DNA from: Leucobacter massiliensis
GTDB lineage: Bacteria; Actinomycetota; Actinomycetes; Actinomycetales; Microbacteriaceae
Length of the DNA: 64,000 nt
Assembly (NCBI RefSeq): GCF_002982315.1
Contig: NZ_MWZD01000016.1
Coordinates: 62,001 to 126,000 of the forward strand
Direction of reading: 5' to 3'
Made by a program: the position numbers and the translations under genes. The first letter of the stretch is position 1, and every line of letters starts with the position of its first letter. The notes under the pieces were generated by a model. That model was not told where the DNA came from. It searched no databases and saw nothing but the letters and a program-made list of their open reading frames with translations. This document shows positions 1 to 16,038 of the stretch, in pieces.

Positions 1-81
1 CACCGCGCCGGGGACCCAGCGGTCCTCCTCGATCACGGCGCTGAGGCCGGAGCTCAGCGTGATCGGATCCGGCAGTCTCAC
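1..81 (-). CDS. 5' end of an unidentified protein, cut by the window edge
   Basis: A minus-strand frame opens at a GTG (79-81) with GGAG eight bases upstream and runs off the left edge. Only 27 codons are visible, beginning VRLPDPITLSSG and ending DRWVPGAV. The start lies 58 bases after the stop of the PAP2 phosphatase gene on the same strand, so the two could be co-transcribed. Too little is visible for a family assignment. Confidence 0.4.
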   Translation of the reverse strand, partial: MRLPDPITLSSGLSAVIEEDRWVPGAV

Positions 82-139
82 GCCCGCCACTCCGTAACGC
101 GGGGCCGGGCGCCGCTCTTCGAGATCATGGCACCCGACT

Positions 140-835
140 CTACGCCATGCGGGCGGGGGCGGAGGGCGCCCGCCGGTACCACAGCCACCGGGCGATCACC
201 GCGGCGCAGGCGCCGAGCACCGCGCCCGCCAGCACGTCGCTCGCCCAGTGCACGTGCAGGGCGGTGCGGCTCCACATCATGAGCAGGATCCAGCACGCGG
301 CGGCGACCGCGGCTCCCCGGGCGGCGCGCCCGCCGAGCTCACGCCAGCCGGCGACGATCAGTGCGAGCGAGACGGCGAGGGCGGCCGCCCCCATCGAGTG
401 CCCCGAGGGGTAGGAGGAGCCGTGGGAGTCGTACAGCTGATCCCAGGGACGCGTGCGCAGCACGGTCGCCTTGAGCGTCTCGGAGAGGAGCACGCCGAGG
501 AGCATCGCGGTCGCCAGCGCTGCGGCGTCGCGTGCACGCCGCAGCGCGAGCAGCAGCGCGCACGCGATGGCCGCGCAGGCGGCGGCGCCGGCGGAGCCGC
601 CGACCTGCGCCATGAACACGGCCACCGCGGACGCTGCGCCGCCCGGCGTCACCGCAGCGCTCGCGTGCCACCACTCGTCGAGGCCGAGGGGGCCGGAGTG
701 CGCGAAGCGCAGGAAGAGGCCGAAGCCCGCGACGGCGACGATCCCGAGCACCGCCCAGGGCACGGCGCCGCGCAGTGCGGCGCCTCCCGGCTGGCGGCTG
801 CCGGCGCCGGGACGCTGGTGCGGGTTCGGCGGCAT
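140..835 (-). CDS. PAP2-superfamily membrane phosphatase
   Basis: This 231-residue protein carries the three PAP2 phosphatase signatures in order: K-x6-RP in KATVLRTRP, PSGH in YPSGHSMG, and the SR...H...D block in SRTALHVHWASDVLAG. Between and around them lie about five or six hydrophobic segments, so it is an integral membrane enzyme with the active site near the outer face. Family members dephosphorylate lipid phosphates such as undecaprenyl pyrophosphate or phosphatidic acid; the sequence does not decide which. It is divergent from rpoB, so its promoter and that of rpoB share the 836-1078 interval. The ATG at 833-835 has a purine-rich GGGGGA directly upstream, which is close for a ribosome site, so a slightly different start is possible. 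Confidence 0.85.
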   Translation of the reverse strand: MPPNPHQRPGAGSRQPGGAALRGAVPWAVLGIVAVAGFGLFLRFAHSGPLGLDEWWHASAAVTPGGAASAVAVFMAQVGGSAGAAACAAIACALLLALRRARDAAALATAMLLGVLLSETLKATVLRTRPWDQLYDSHGSSYPSGHSMGAAALAVSLALIVAGWRELGGRAARGAAVAAACWILLMMWSRTALHVHWASDVLAGAVLGACAAVIARWLWYRRAPSAPARMA

Positions 836-896
836 TCCCCCAAGCTACCCGGATCGTCCCTGGGAAAGCCCGTGCCGTCCGGCTCTCGCACCATGC

Positions 897-925
897 TGGA
901 CATCCCATAACGATGGTGTTACAGT
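897..925 (+). promoter_or_regulatory. rpoB promoter, sigma-70-like
   Basis: TGGACA (897-902) and TACAGT (920-925) are separated by 17 bases and sit about 150 bases upstream of the rpoB start. The bases following the -10, TGATAGTTG, resemble the sequence at the same position of the rpsL, infA and rplM promoters in this window. The leader from about 932 to 1078 shows no clear terminator. Confidence 0.6.
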
Positions 926-1078
926 TGATAGTTGCACTACGGACACCACCATGCCTGCAAATAGCGGTAGGCCACGGGAGCTGGCGCGCAAGCGCAGATG
1001 AGCCTCGACCGCGTGATCCGATGCAATTCTCGCAAGACCAGGTCAACCGGCCCGACGGGGCCCACGGAGGTAGTTTCC

Positions 1079-4576
<3,498 letters not shown>

Positions 4577-4584
4577 TCCCGTGA

Positions 4585-4606
4585 GATCTCATGCGCGCAT
4601 GAGATC
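4585..4606. repeat. 22-bp perfect palindrome between rpoB and rpoC
   Basis: The arm GATCTCATGC is followed immediately by its exact complement, centred between 4595 and 4596. As RNA it forms a tight hairpin just after the rpoB stop. A second GC-rich hairpin, CCCGCC (4623-4628) with GGCGGG (4632-4637), follows. Neither has a T run, so they look more like processing or mRNA stability structures than terminators. Confidence 0.75.
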
Positions 4607-4691
4607 CGAGCCGATCGGCCGCCCCGCCTGAGGCGGGCGGGGCGCACGCCGATCCCGCAGACATACTTTTCAGATTCTCAAGGAGAACATT

Positions 4692-8585
<3,894 letters not shown>

Positions 8586-8604
8586 TTTCCCGGGCCCGAC
8601 CGGG

Positions 8605-8645
8605 AACGGGCGCTCGCACTCAGGTGCGGGCGCCCGTTCTTTTTT
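8605..8645 (+). terminator. rho-independent terminator after rpoC
   Basis: AACGGGCGC (8605-8613) pairs with GCGCCCGTT (8630-8638), the stem is extended inward by CGCAC/GTGCG, and a T-rich tail TTCTTTTTT follows. It lies 20 bases after the rpoC stop codon. Confidence 0.9.
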
Positions 8646-8754
8646 GCGCCGTGCCGAGCGCGCCAGGCGCGATTGGCGGGACCGGCTTGTAATGTGTCGA
8701 TGAAGTGTTGGTGTCCGGAAGCGGGCACCCGGGGCGGCGACGAGAGGTGAGGCC

Positions 8755-9834
8755 ATGAGCGAGGACCGCGAGACTCCCGCATCGAGGGCGGCGGAGACCC
8801 CCGACACCCCGAGCAACCCGGGTGCGCCCGTCGAGGAGTCCGAGGCGAGCCGCACGGAGGTGCTGCGCGCGGTCGAGCGCTCGCGCGCGAGCGGCGGCGA
8901 CGGCTCGGCGCCGCTCGGCGAGCCCGCGGCGGCCGAGGGGGCGGCGGGCTCCGAGACGGCGGGCGGCGCTGCGGCAGAGGTTCCTGCGAAGGGCGCAGCG
9001 GGCGCAGAGGGCGCGGTGCTCGCGGCCCCGGTGGCGACGGCGGATGCCGACGCGGATGAGGCGGCGCGACGCCGCGCGCTCTCCGAGGTCGACACCGAGC
9101 TCGACATGGACGTGAAGGATCGTCCGGCCCGTACCGCGCTCGACGCCCGGATCGCGGAGCTCGAAGAGCTGCCGAGCGCCGCGGGGGAGCCGGCGACGCC
9201 GGTGCGCGACGGCGAGATCCGGATCAGCGCCGACCACCCGATGGCGGCGCTGTACATGCAGACGCCCATGCCCCCGGAGATCCGCGGGAACCGCGGCGCC
9301 GGGGTGCTGATCGCGCTGCTCGGCACGGTGGGCTTCGCGCTGGTGTACGCGGGGGTCCTGGCGCTCTGGCTGGCGCCGAGCTTCGCCCCGTCCCAGTTCG
9401 TCGCGAACGGGCTGGTGCCGTGGCTGACCTCGTGGGTGTTCATTGCGGCCGTTGCGGCGTTCTTCGTGGGGCTCACGGTGCTGGTGCTGATCCTGGGACG
9501 CGCGGGCTGGTGGGCCTACGTGCTCGGGGGCTTCTTCGTGGCCGTGCTGGTGTGGTTCGCCGCGGCGATCGCCGGCGCGCTGACGGGCGGTCCGTGGAGC
9601 GTCGACGGCGAGCCGGTGCCGCCGATCACCTTCGACGTTGACGGGCTGCGGGTGCTGTTCCAGTGGATCGGCTCCTCGGTGCCGGTGCTGGGCGCGGCGG
9701 TCGTGGCCCGTGAGGCGACGGTCTGGTTCGGCGCGTGGATCGGCGCGCGGGGCCGCCGCATGAAGCGCCGCAACGCCGAGGCGCTCGCCGAGTACGAGGC
9801 GGCGCTGGCCGAGGTGCAGGCGCAGCGGCCATGA
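8755..9834 (+). CDS. Unidentified membrane protein with long acidic, alanine-rich N-terminus
   Basis: A 359-residue protein of unknown function. Residues 1 to about 150 are hydrophilic, rich in Ala, Glu, Gly and Ser, and likely disordered and cytoplasmic. From about residue 180 there are four hydrophobic segments, for example VLIALLGTVGFALVYAGVLA and WVFIAAVAAFFVGLTVLVLI, and the C-terminus is basic, then helical (MKRRNAEALAEYEAALAEV). A GAGAGGTGAGG ribosome site precedes the ATG. It is the first gene of a three-gene set with 4-nt overlaps. It starts about 110 bases after the rpoC terminator, so it has its own promoter, not identified here. Confidence 0.85.
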   Translation: MSEDRETPASRAAETPDTPSNPGAPVEESEASRTEVLRAVERSRASGGDGSAPLGEPAAAEGAAGSETAGGAAAEVPAKGAAGAEGAVLAAPVATADADADEAARRRALSEVDTELDMDVKDRPARTALDARIAELEELPSAAGEPATPVRDGEIRISADHPMAALYMQTPMPPEIRGNRGAGVLIALLGTVGFALVYAGVLALWLAPSFAPSQFVANGLVPWLTSWVFIAAVAAFFVGLTVLVLILGRAGWWAYVLGGFFVAVLVWFAAAIAGALTGGPWSVDGEPVPPITFDVDGLRVLFQWIGSSVPVLGAAVVAREATVWFGAWIGARGRRMKRRNAEALAEYEAALAEVQAQRP

Positions 9835-10391
9835 CCGAGGGCTCCCGCCGCGGCGTGACGCGAGGCTACGTCGGGGGCCTGGTCGCGGCCGCCGTCGTGG
9901 TGGCGATCGCGCTGGTCGTCGCCGCGTGGGGCTTGATCGCGCTGGCGCTGCTGCGGGATCCGGTGACGAGCGCGGGGGTGCCGCTGTGGGCGGCGCCGGT
10001 GATCCTGCTCTGCATCCTCGCGCTGCTGGCGTGGGGGCTGTGGCGCCAGGCCATCGTGCTGCTCCGGGGGCGCCGCGGACCGGCGTGGGGCATCGTGACG
10101 GCGCTCGCGGTGGGCGCGTACCTGCTGTGGTGCCTGGGCGGCGTGCTCGCGCGGATGTCGATCGGCGAGACGTGGCTGAGCCCGTTCTCGGCGGTGCTGA
10201 TCCCGATCTGCGCGCTGGCCTCGCTCGTCTTCTGGGCGGTGCTGGCGAGGCGCGTGTACACGGACCGGCCGCCGCCCCGCTGGCCGTGGGAGCGGGACGA
10301 GGGCGAGGGTCCTGCGACGGTCGACGACATCGACTGGGGCGGCGACGGTCCGCGGCCGGACGACGCCGGCGGTGAGGGCCGGGGGCGTTGA
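9831..10391 (+). CDS. Unidentified four-helix membrane protein
   Basis: A 186-residue protein starting at an ATG that overlaps the stop of the preceding gene (ATGA). It has four hydrophobic segments between residues 15 and 135 and an acidic, Pro/Gly-rich C-terminal tail with WPWERDEGEGP and DDIDWGGDGP. The overlap suggests translational coupling, and the two membrane proteins may form one complex. No family recognised. Confidence 0.85.
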   Translation: MTEGSRRGVTRGYVGGLVAAAVVVAIALVVAAWGLIALALLRDPVTSAGVPLWAAPVILLCILALLAWGLWRQAIVLLRGRRGPAWGIVTALAVGAYLLWCLGGVLARMSIGETWLSPFSAVLIPICALASLVFWAVLARRVYTDRPPPRWPWERDEGEGPATVDDIDWGGDGPRPDDAGGEGRGR

Positions 10392-11029
10392 TCGTGGCGC
10401 TGACGATCGAGGAGCGGGTGACGGGCGCGGTCGACGCGTGGCTGCGCTGGCTGCCGGGCTGGTCTCCGGGAACGCATCGCGGACGGGCGCGGCTGTGCCG
10501 GCGGTGCACGGGATCGCCGCTGCTGACGGCGGCCGGCATCGGCGCGGATGTGCCGCACCAGGTCACGCACGCGCTCGTGTCCCGGATGCAGCGCATCATC
10601 GATCGCCGCGTGGACGAGTTCACGGAGCGGGAGCTGCCCACGCTGCACGCCGAGCTCACCGGCGCGGAGCTGTGGCGGAGCGGCGGCTACGACCCGGCGG
10701 CCGGCCTCGCTCCCGAGTACGAGGGCCTGGATCCGGATCCCGAGCCGGTGGAGGGGGAACAGCCCTTCCTCTTCACGCTCGCCGGTCTCGCGGAGGAGAC
10801 GCGGCCGGAGCCGCCGCTGCCGCGACCGCCCTTGAGCGCCGAGGAGAAGCAGCGGCTGCGCCGGGAGATCGAGCTGGCGGATCGCTGCGCCGAGGAGGCC
10901 GGTCGCGCGGTGTGCTTCGCGCTGGTGTCGCATCGTCCCCGGATCCAGACCGCGATCACCCGTTTCGTGGAGCCGCAGGTCCAGGCGCTCCTCGATGAGC
11001 TGAGCCGGCACCTCGAACCGCCGCAGTAG
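10388..11029 (+). CDS. Unidentified soluble protein, third gene of the post-rpoC set
   Basis: A 213-residue protein with no membrane segment or signal peptide. The start is either TTG 10388, which overlaps the preceding stop, or GTG 10394. Residues 70-90 are basic and helical (VSRMQRIIDRRVDEFTEREL), the middle is proline-rich (DPDPEPVEGEQPF), and the C-terminal third is charged and helical (SAEEKQRLRREIELADRCAEE). A CRRC pair occurs near residue 38 without partner cysteines for a zinc site. No family recognised; its position next to rpsL suggests a lineage-specific conserved gene. Confidence 0.75.
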   Translation: MIVALTIEERVTGAVDAWLRWLPGWSPGTHRGRARLCRRCTGSPLLTAAGIGADVPHQVTHALVSRMQRIIDRRVDEFTERELPTLHAELTGAELWRSGGYDPAAGLAPEYEGLDPDPEPVEGEQPFLFTLAGLAEETRPEPPLPRPPLSAEEKQRLRREIELADRCAEEAGRAVCFALVSHRPRIQTAITRFVEPQVQALLDELSRHLEPPQ

Positions 11030-11091
11030 CCCACGTGTCCGGAGGCGGGCGGCCCGGGATGGGCGGCCACGGCGGGCCAGGACGCTCGCTA

Positions 11092-11121
11092 TTGCGCGGC
11101 GGGCCCAGCAGCGCCTATAGT
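11092..11121 (+). promoter_or_regulatory. rpsL promoter
   Basis: TTGCGC (11092-11097) and TATAGT (11116-11121) with an 18-base spacer. The -10 is followed by TGATGTTTGGTG, the start-region sequence shared with infA and rplM. The 11030-11360 interval contains this promoter and a GC-rich untranslated leader of about 235 bases in which no terminator with a T run was found. Confidence 0.7.
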
Positions 11122-11360
11122 TGATGTTTGGTGTGTTCCACCTCCCGTTTGCCGTGCCTCGGTGCGACGGGTCGGAGGGGGAGCGGGCCAAGGGTCACTC
11201 GCCCGCCACGGGCGATACCCCCACGGCATAGCTGCACTCGGTCGCCGGCTCCACGCTCGCGCGGGGCGGGGGACAGCAGCTCCGCGGCCTCGCAAGCGGT
11301 CGCACATGCTTGATCACAGAAAGCATTCCTGTCACCGTGCAGGACGAATGAGGAGAATCA

Positions 11361-11735
11361 GTGCCTACTATTCAGCAGCTGGTTCGCAAGGGCCGGACGC
11401 CGAAGGTCTCCAAGACCAAGGCGCCCGCCCTGAAGGCGAACCCGCAGCAGGCCGGGGTCTGCACCCGTGTCTACACCACCACGCCCAAGAAGCCGAACTC
11501 GGCGATGCGCAAGGTCGCTCGTGTGAAGCTCCGCAACGGCACCGAGGTCACCGCCTACATCCCGGGCGAGGGCCACAACCTGCAGGAGCACTCGCTGGTG
11601 CTCGTGCGCGGTGGTCGTGTCAAGGACCTCCCCGGTGTCCGCTACAAGATCGTGCGCGGCGCGCTCGACACGCAGGCGGTCAAGGATCGCCAGCAGGCTC
11701 GTAGCCGCTACGGTGCCAAGAAGGAGAAGAAGTAA
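11361..11735 (+). CDS. rpsL: 30S ribosomal protein S12
   Basis: S12, 124 residues, at the decoding centre of the small subunit. The GTG start lies behind AATGAGGAGAATCA. The loops at which streptomycin resistance mutations occur are unchanged: [13 protein letters not shown] and [13 protein letters not shown] both keep their lysines. The stop overlaps the rpsG start by one base (TAATG). Confidence 0.98.
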   Translation: MPTIQQLVRKGRTPKVSKTKAPALKANPQQAGVCTRVYTTTPKKPNSAMRKVARVKLRNGTEVTAYIPGEGHNLQEHSLVLVRGGRVKDLPGVRYKIVRGALDTQAVKDRQQARSRYGAKKEKK

Positions 11736-12205
11736 TGCCTCGTAAGGGTCCTGCTCCGAAGCGCCCCGTTGTCGCCGATCCCGTCTACGGCTCTCCCGTG
11801 GTGAGCCAGCTCGTCAACAAGATCCTGCTGGACGGCAAGAAGGGCCTCGCGGAGCGCATCGTCTACGGCGCGCTCGAGAACGTGGCCGAGAAGTCCGGCC
11901 AGGATGCCGTGACGGTCCTCAAGAAGGCGCTCGACAACGTGCGCCCCACCCTCGAGGTCCGCTCGCGTCGCGTCGGCGGCAGCACCTACCAGGTGCCCGT
12001 CGAGGTGAAGCCGCACCGGGCCAACACGCTCGCGCTGCGCTGGCTGACCAGCTACGCCAAGGCTCGTCGTGAGAACACGATGACCGACCGCCTCACCAAC
12101 GAGATCCTCGACGCCTCCAACGGCCTCGGCGCCGCCGTGAAGCGCCGTGAGGACACGCACAAGATGGCCGAGTCGAACCGCGCGTTCGCTCACTACCGCT
12201 GGTAA
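11735..12205 (+). CDS. rpsG: 30S ribosomal protein S7
   Basis: S7, 156 residues, binds the 3' major domain of 16S rRNA and nucleates head assembly. The N-terminus [10 protein letters not shown] and the motif [20 protein letters not shown] are typical. It follows rpsL with a one-base overlap and precedes fusA by about 150 bases, giving the classical str order rpsL-rpsG-fusA-tuf. Confidence 0.98.
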   Translation: MPRKGPAPKRPVVADPVYGSPVVSQLVNKILLDGKKGLAERIVYGALENVAEKSGQDAVTVLKKALDNVRPTLEVRSRRVGGSTYQVPVEVKPHRANTLALRWLTSYAKARRENTMTDRLTNEILDASNGLGAAVKRREDTHKMAESNRAFAHYRW

Positions 12206-12354
12206 GCCAGTCCGGTAGACCCGGGAACCGGGTCGGATCCCTCTCGGGATCCGGCCCGGCTCCTGCGGGGCGCGAGCCCCGCGGCTCCGGCTGATCACCA
12301 CGCAGCCGTGCCGACACCACCCGAACTTCCATCCCCACACCGGAGGAGACCCCT

Positions 12355-14469
12355 GTGGCACAAGACGTGCTCACCGACCTGAGCAAGGTCCGCAACATCG
12401 GCATCATGGCGCACATCGATGCCGGCAAGACCACCACGACCGAGCGCATCCTGTTCTACACGGGTGTCAACCACAAGCTGGGCGAGACCCACGACGGCGC
12501 CTCGACGACCGACTGGATGGAGCAGGAGAAGGAGCGCGGCATCACGATCACGTCCGCCGCCGTGACCTGCTTCTGGAACAAGAACCAGATCAACATCATC
12601 GACACCCCCGGCCACGTCGACTTCACCGTCGAGGTGGAGCGCTCGCTGCGCGTGCTCGACGGCGCCGTCGCCGTGTTCGACGGCAAGGAGGGCGTCGAGC
12701 CCCAGTCCGAGACCGTCTGGCGTCAGGCCGACAAGTACGGGGTGCCCCGCATCTGCTTCGTCAACAAGATGGACAAGATGGGCGCCGACTTCTACTTCAC
12801 GGTCGACACCATCGTCAGCCGTCTCGGCGCGAAGCCGCTCGTGATGCAGCTGCCCATCGGCGCGGAGAACGACTTCATCGGCGTCGTGGACCTCCTCTCC
12901 ATGAAGGCCTTCGTGTGGGAGGGCGACTCGAAGGGCGATGTGACCCTGGGCGCCGCGTACGAGACCCAGGAGATCCCTGCGGATCTGCAGGCGAAGGCGG
13001 AGGAGTACCGCGCGCAGCTCGTCGAGACCGTCGCCGAGAGCGACGACGAGCTCCTCGAGAAGTTCTTCGGCGGCGAGGAGCTGTCGATCGACGAGCTCAA
13101 GGCGGGCATCCGCAAGCTGGTCGTGAACAACGAGATCTACCCCGTGTACTGCGGCTCGGCGTTCAAGAACCGCGGCATCCAGCCCATGCTCGACGCGGTG
13201 GTGGACTTCCTGCCGAACCCGCTCGACATCGGCGCCATCCAGGCACACGATCCGCGCGACGAAGAGATCATCATCGAGCGCAAGCCGAACCGCGACGAGC
13301 CCTTCTCGGCGCTGGCCTTCAAGATCGCCGTGCACCCCTTCTTCGGCCGCCTCACCTACGTGCGCGTCTACTCGGGTCACGTGCCCTCGGGCGCCCAGGT
13401 CGTCAACTCGACGAAGGGCAAGAAGGAGCGCATCGGCAAGATCTTCCAGATGCACGCCAACAAGGAGAACCCGGTCGACGAGCTCACCGCGGGCAACATC
13501 TACGCGGTGATCGGCCTCAAGGACACCACCACCGGTGACACCCTGAGCGATCCGGACAAGCAGGTCGTGCTCGAGTCGATGACCTTCCCGGAGCCCGTGA
13601 TCGAGGTGGCCATCGAGCCCAAGACCAAGGGCGACCAGGAGAAGCTGGGCGTCGCGATCCAGAAGCTCGCCGAAGAGGATCCCACCTTCCGGGTGAGCCT
13701 CAACGCCGAGACCGGTCAGACCGTCATCGCCGGCATGGGCGAGCTGCACCTCGACATCCTCGTGGACCGCATGAAGCGCGAGTTCAAGGTCGAGGCGAAC
13801 GTGGGCAAGCCCCAGGTGGCCTACCGCGAGACGATCCGCCGCGCGGTCGAGAAGTACGACTACACGCACAAGAAGCAGACCGGTGGCTCCGGCCAGTTCG
13901 CGAAGGTGCAGATCGCGCTCGCCCCGCTCGAGGCCGACTCCGAGAAGACCTACGAGTTCGAGGACAAGGTCACCGGCGGCCGCGTGCCGCGCGAGTACAT
14001 CCCCTCGGTCGACGCCGGCATCCAGGACGCCATGCAGTACGGCATCCTCGCAGGCTTCCCCGTGGTGAACGTCAAGGCGACCCTGCTCGACGGCCAGTAC
14101 CACGACGTCGACTCCTCGGAGATGGCGTTCAAGATCGCCGGCTCGATGGCCTTCAAGGAGGCCGCCCGCCTCGCGCAGCCCGTGCTGCTCGAGCCGATGA
14201 TGGCCGTTGAGGTGCGCACGCCCGAGGAGTACATGGGCGACGTCATCGGCGACCTGAACTCGCGTCGCGGCCAGATCCAGGCGATGGAGGATGCGAGCGG
14301 CGTCAAGGTCGTGCGTGCCCTCGTGCCGCTCTCCGAGATGTTCGGGTACATCGGCGATCTGCGGTCGAAGACCAGCGGCCGCGCGGTGTTCTCGATGACC
14401 TTCGACTCCTACGCCGAGGTGCCGAAGGCCGTGGCCGACGAGATCGTCCAGAAGGCAAAGGGCGAGTAA
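12355..14469 (+). CDS. fusA: Elongation factor G
   Basis: Translocation GTPase, 704 residues, full length. G1 is [13 protein letters not shown], the switch II region contains DTPGHVDF, and [10 protein letters not shown] is the guanine-specificity motif. Domains II to V follow without gaps. The GTG start sits behind CGGAGGAGACCCCT. It is followed by a hairpin and then tuf. Confidence 0.98.
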   Translation: MAQDVLTDLSKVRNIGIMAHIDAGKTTTTERILFYTGVNHKLGETHDGASTTDWMEQEKERGITITSAAVTCFWNKNQINIIDTPGHVDFTVEVERSLRVLDGAVAVFDGKEGVEPQSETVWRQADKYGVPRICFVNKMDKMGADFYFTVDTIVSRLGAKPLVMQLPIGAENDFIGVVDLLSMKAFVWEGDSKGDVTLGAAYETQEIPADLQAKAEEYRAQLVETVAESDDELLEKFFGGEELSIDELKAGIRKLVVNNEIYPVYCGSAFKNRGIQPMLDAVVDFLPNPLDIGAIQAHDPRDEEIIIERKPNRDEPFSALAFKIAVHPFFGRLTYVRVYSGHVPSGAQVVNSTKGKKERIGKIFQMHANKENPVDELTAGNIYAVIGLKDTTTGDTLSDPDKQVVLESMTFPEPVIEVAIEPKTKGDQEKLGVAIQKLAEEDPTFRVSLNAETGQTVIAGMGELHLDILVDRMKREFKVEANVGKPQVAYRETIRRAVEKYDYTHKKQTGGSGQFAKVQIALAPLEADSEKTYEFEDKVTGGRVPREYIPSVDAGIQDAMQYGILAGFPVVNVKATLLDGQYHDVDSSEMAFKIAGSMAFKEAARLAQPVLLEPMMAVEVRTPEEYMGDVIGDLNSRRGQIQAMEDASGVKVVRALVPLSEMFGYIGDLRSKTSGRAVFSMTFDSYAEVPKAVADEIVQKAKGE

Positions 14470-14479
14470 CGCCGCCCTC

Positions 14480-14514
14480 GGGCCGGTGGCTGGCCGACCG
14501 TCAGCCGCCGGCCC
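14480..14514 (+). terminator. Stem-loop between fusA and tuf, without T run
   Basis: GGGCCGG (14480-14486) pairs with CCGGCCC (14508-14514), and GGCTG/CAGCC extends the stem with single mismatched bases. There is no T tract, so it may attenuate or process the message rather than stop it. A possible tuf -10, TAACAT (14549-14554), follows with only a weak -35 match. Confidence 0.5.
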
Positions 14515-14629
14515 ACCCGCTCAGGTCGCGATCGCACTCCTGAGCTTGTAACATAAGTACACACCCCGTACTCGTGCCCTTCGAAACCGTCGAAGGGGGA
14601 GGGTACTCAACGTCCTGAGGAGGACCATA

Positions 14630-15823
14630 GTGGCGAAGGCCAAGTTCGAGCGGACCAAGCCGCACGTGAACATCGGAACGATCGGTCACGTCGACCACGG
14701 TAAGACGACCCTTACCGCGGCGATCTCGAAGACGCTTGCCGACAAGTACCCGTCGGACACCAATGTCCAGCGCGACTTCGACACGATCGACTCGGCTCCG
14801 GAGGAGCGCCAGCGCGGCATCACCATCAACATCTCGCACGTCGAGTACGAGACCCCCAAGCGCCACTACGCGCACGTTGATGCCCCCGGTCACGCCGACT
14901 ACATCAAGAACATGATCACCGGCGCCGCCCAGATGGACGGCGCGATCCTCGTGGTCGCCGCCACCGACGGCATGATGGCACAGACCAAGGAGCACATCCT
15001 GCTCGCCAAGCAGGTCGGCGTGCCCTACCTGCTCGTCGCCCTCAACAAGAGCGACATGGTCGACGACGAGGAGATCCTCGAGCTCGTCGAGATGGAGGTC
15101 CGCGAGGAGCTCTCCAAGCACGGCTACCCGGGCGATGACGTTCCCGTGGTCCGCGTCTCGGGCTACGAGGCACTGCAGGGCAACGAGAAGTGGGTCAACG
15201 CCGTTCTCGAGCTCATGGAGGCCGTGGACGAGTCGATCCCGGATCCGGTGCGCGACAAGGACAAGCCGTTCCTCATGCCCGTCGAGGACGTCTTCACGAT
15301 CACCGGCCGCGGCACCGTGGTCACCGGCCGCGCCGAGCGTGGCACGCTGAAGATCAACTCCGAGGTCGAGATCGTGGGTCTGCGCCCGACGCAGAAGACC
15401 ACCGTCACCGGCATCGAGATGTTCCACAAGCAGCTCGACGAGGCCTGGGCCGGCGAGAACTGTGGTCTGCTCCTCCGCGGCACCAAGCGCGAGGACGTGG
15501 AGCGCGGTCAGGTCGTCGTCGAGCCCGGCTCGATCACCCCGCACACCAAGTTCGAGGGCACCGCCTACATCCTGAAGAAGGAAGAGGGCGGCCGTCACAA
15601 CCCGTTCGAGACGAACTACCGTCCGCAGTTCTACTTCCGTACGACTGACGTGACCGGTGTCATCACCCTTCCCGAGGACAAGCCGATGGTCATGCCCGGC
15701 GACACCACCGACATGACGGTCGAGCTGATCCAGCCGATCGCCATGGAGGAGGGCCTCGGCTTCGCGATCCGTGAGGGCGGCCGCACCGTCGGCGCCGGCA
15801 CGGTGACCAAGGTCATCGAGTAA
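14630..15823 (+). CDS. tuf: Elongation factor Tu
   Basis: EF-Tu, 397 residues, delivers aminoacyl-tRNA. [14 protein letters not shown] is the P loop, [12 protein letters not shown] the switch II motif and NKSDMVDD the guanine-specificity motif. The GTG start follows TGAGGAGGACCATA. The gene has a possible promoter of its own and a strong terminator, so it can be expressed apart from fusA. Confidence 0.98.
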   Translation: MAKAKFERTKPHVNIGTIGHVDHGKTTLTAAISKTLADKYPSDTNVQRDFDTIDSAPEERQRGITINISHVEYETPKRHYAHVDAPGHADYIKNMITGAAQMDGAILVVAATDGMMAQTKEHILLAKQVGVPYLLVALNKSDMVDDEEILELVEMEVREELSKHGYPGDDVPVVRVSGYEALQGNEKWVNAVLELMEAVDESIPDPVRDKDKPFLMPVEDVFTITGRGTVVTGRAERGTLKINSEVEIVGLRPTQKTTVTGIEMFHKQLDEAWAGENCGLLLRGTKREDVERGQVVVEPGSITPHTKFEGTAYILKKEEGGRHNPFETNYRPQFYFRTTDVTGVITLPEDKPMVMPGDTTDMTVELIQPIAMEEGLGFAIREGGRTVGAGTVTKVIE

Positions 15824-15863
15824 GCGAGTCGCTCTGAGCGACGCTCGCTGAGGCGAACGCAGC

Positions 15864-15895
15864 AAGAACCCCCGGGGACATCCCCGGGGGTTCTT
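15864..15895. terminator. Palindromic terminator after tuf
   Basis: A perfect 15-bp inverted repeat, AAGAACCCCCGGGGA, separated from its complement by two bases. The T-rich distal arm (GGGTTCTT) gives a short U tract in RNA, and the symmetry lets it act on both strands. Confidence 0.85.
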
Positions 15896-16038
15896 CGCGT
15901 TCCGAGGGAGGGCGATCGCGGGCGGCGCCGCCGTCCCTCAGGCGCGCGGCGCGGCCGTTCGGCAGCCGCGGGGCGGTATCCTCGGAGGTGATCCCGCCCG
16001 GGGATCGGTTCCCCCGCCCGAGGAGAGAGGGAGGCCGA

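Noticed and set aside
998-1078. Upstream ATG start for rpoB at 998
   Set aside because: No ribosome site precedes it, while TTG 1079 has GGAGG at eight bases and gives the usual beta N-terminus.
11361-11735. Streptomycin-resistance change in rpsL
   Set aside because: Both lysine loops (TTTPKKPNS and GGRVKDLPG) have the sensitive consensus.
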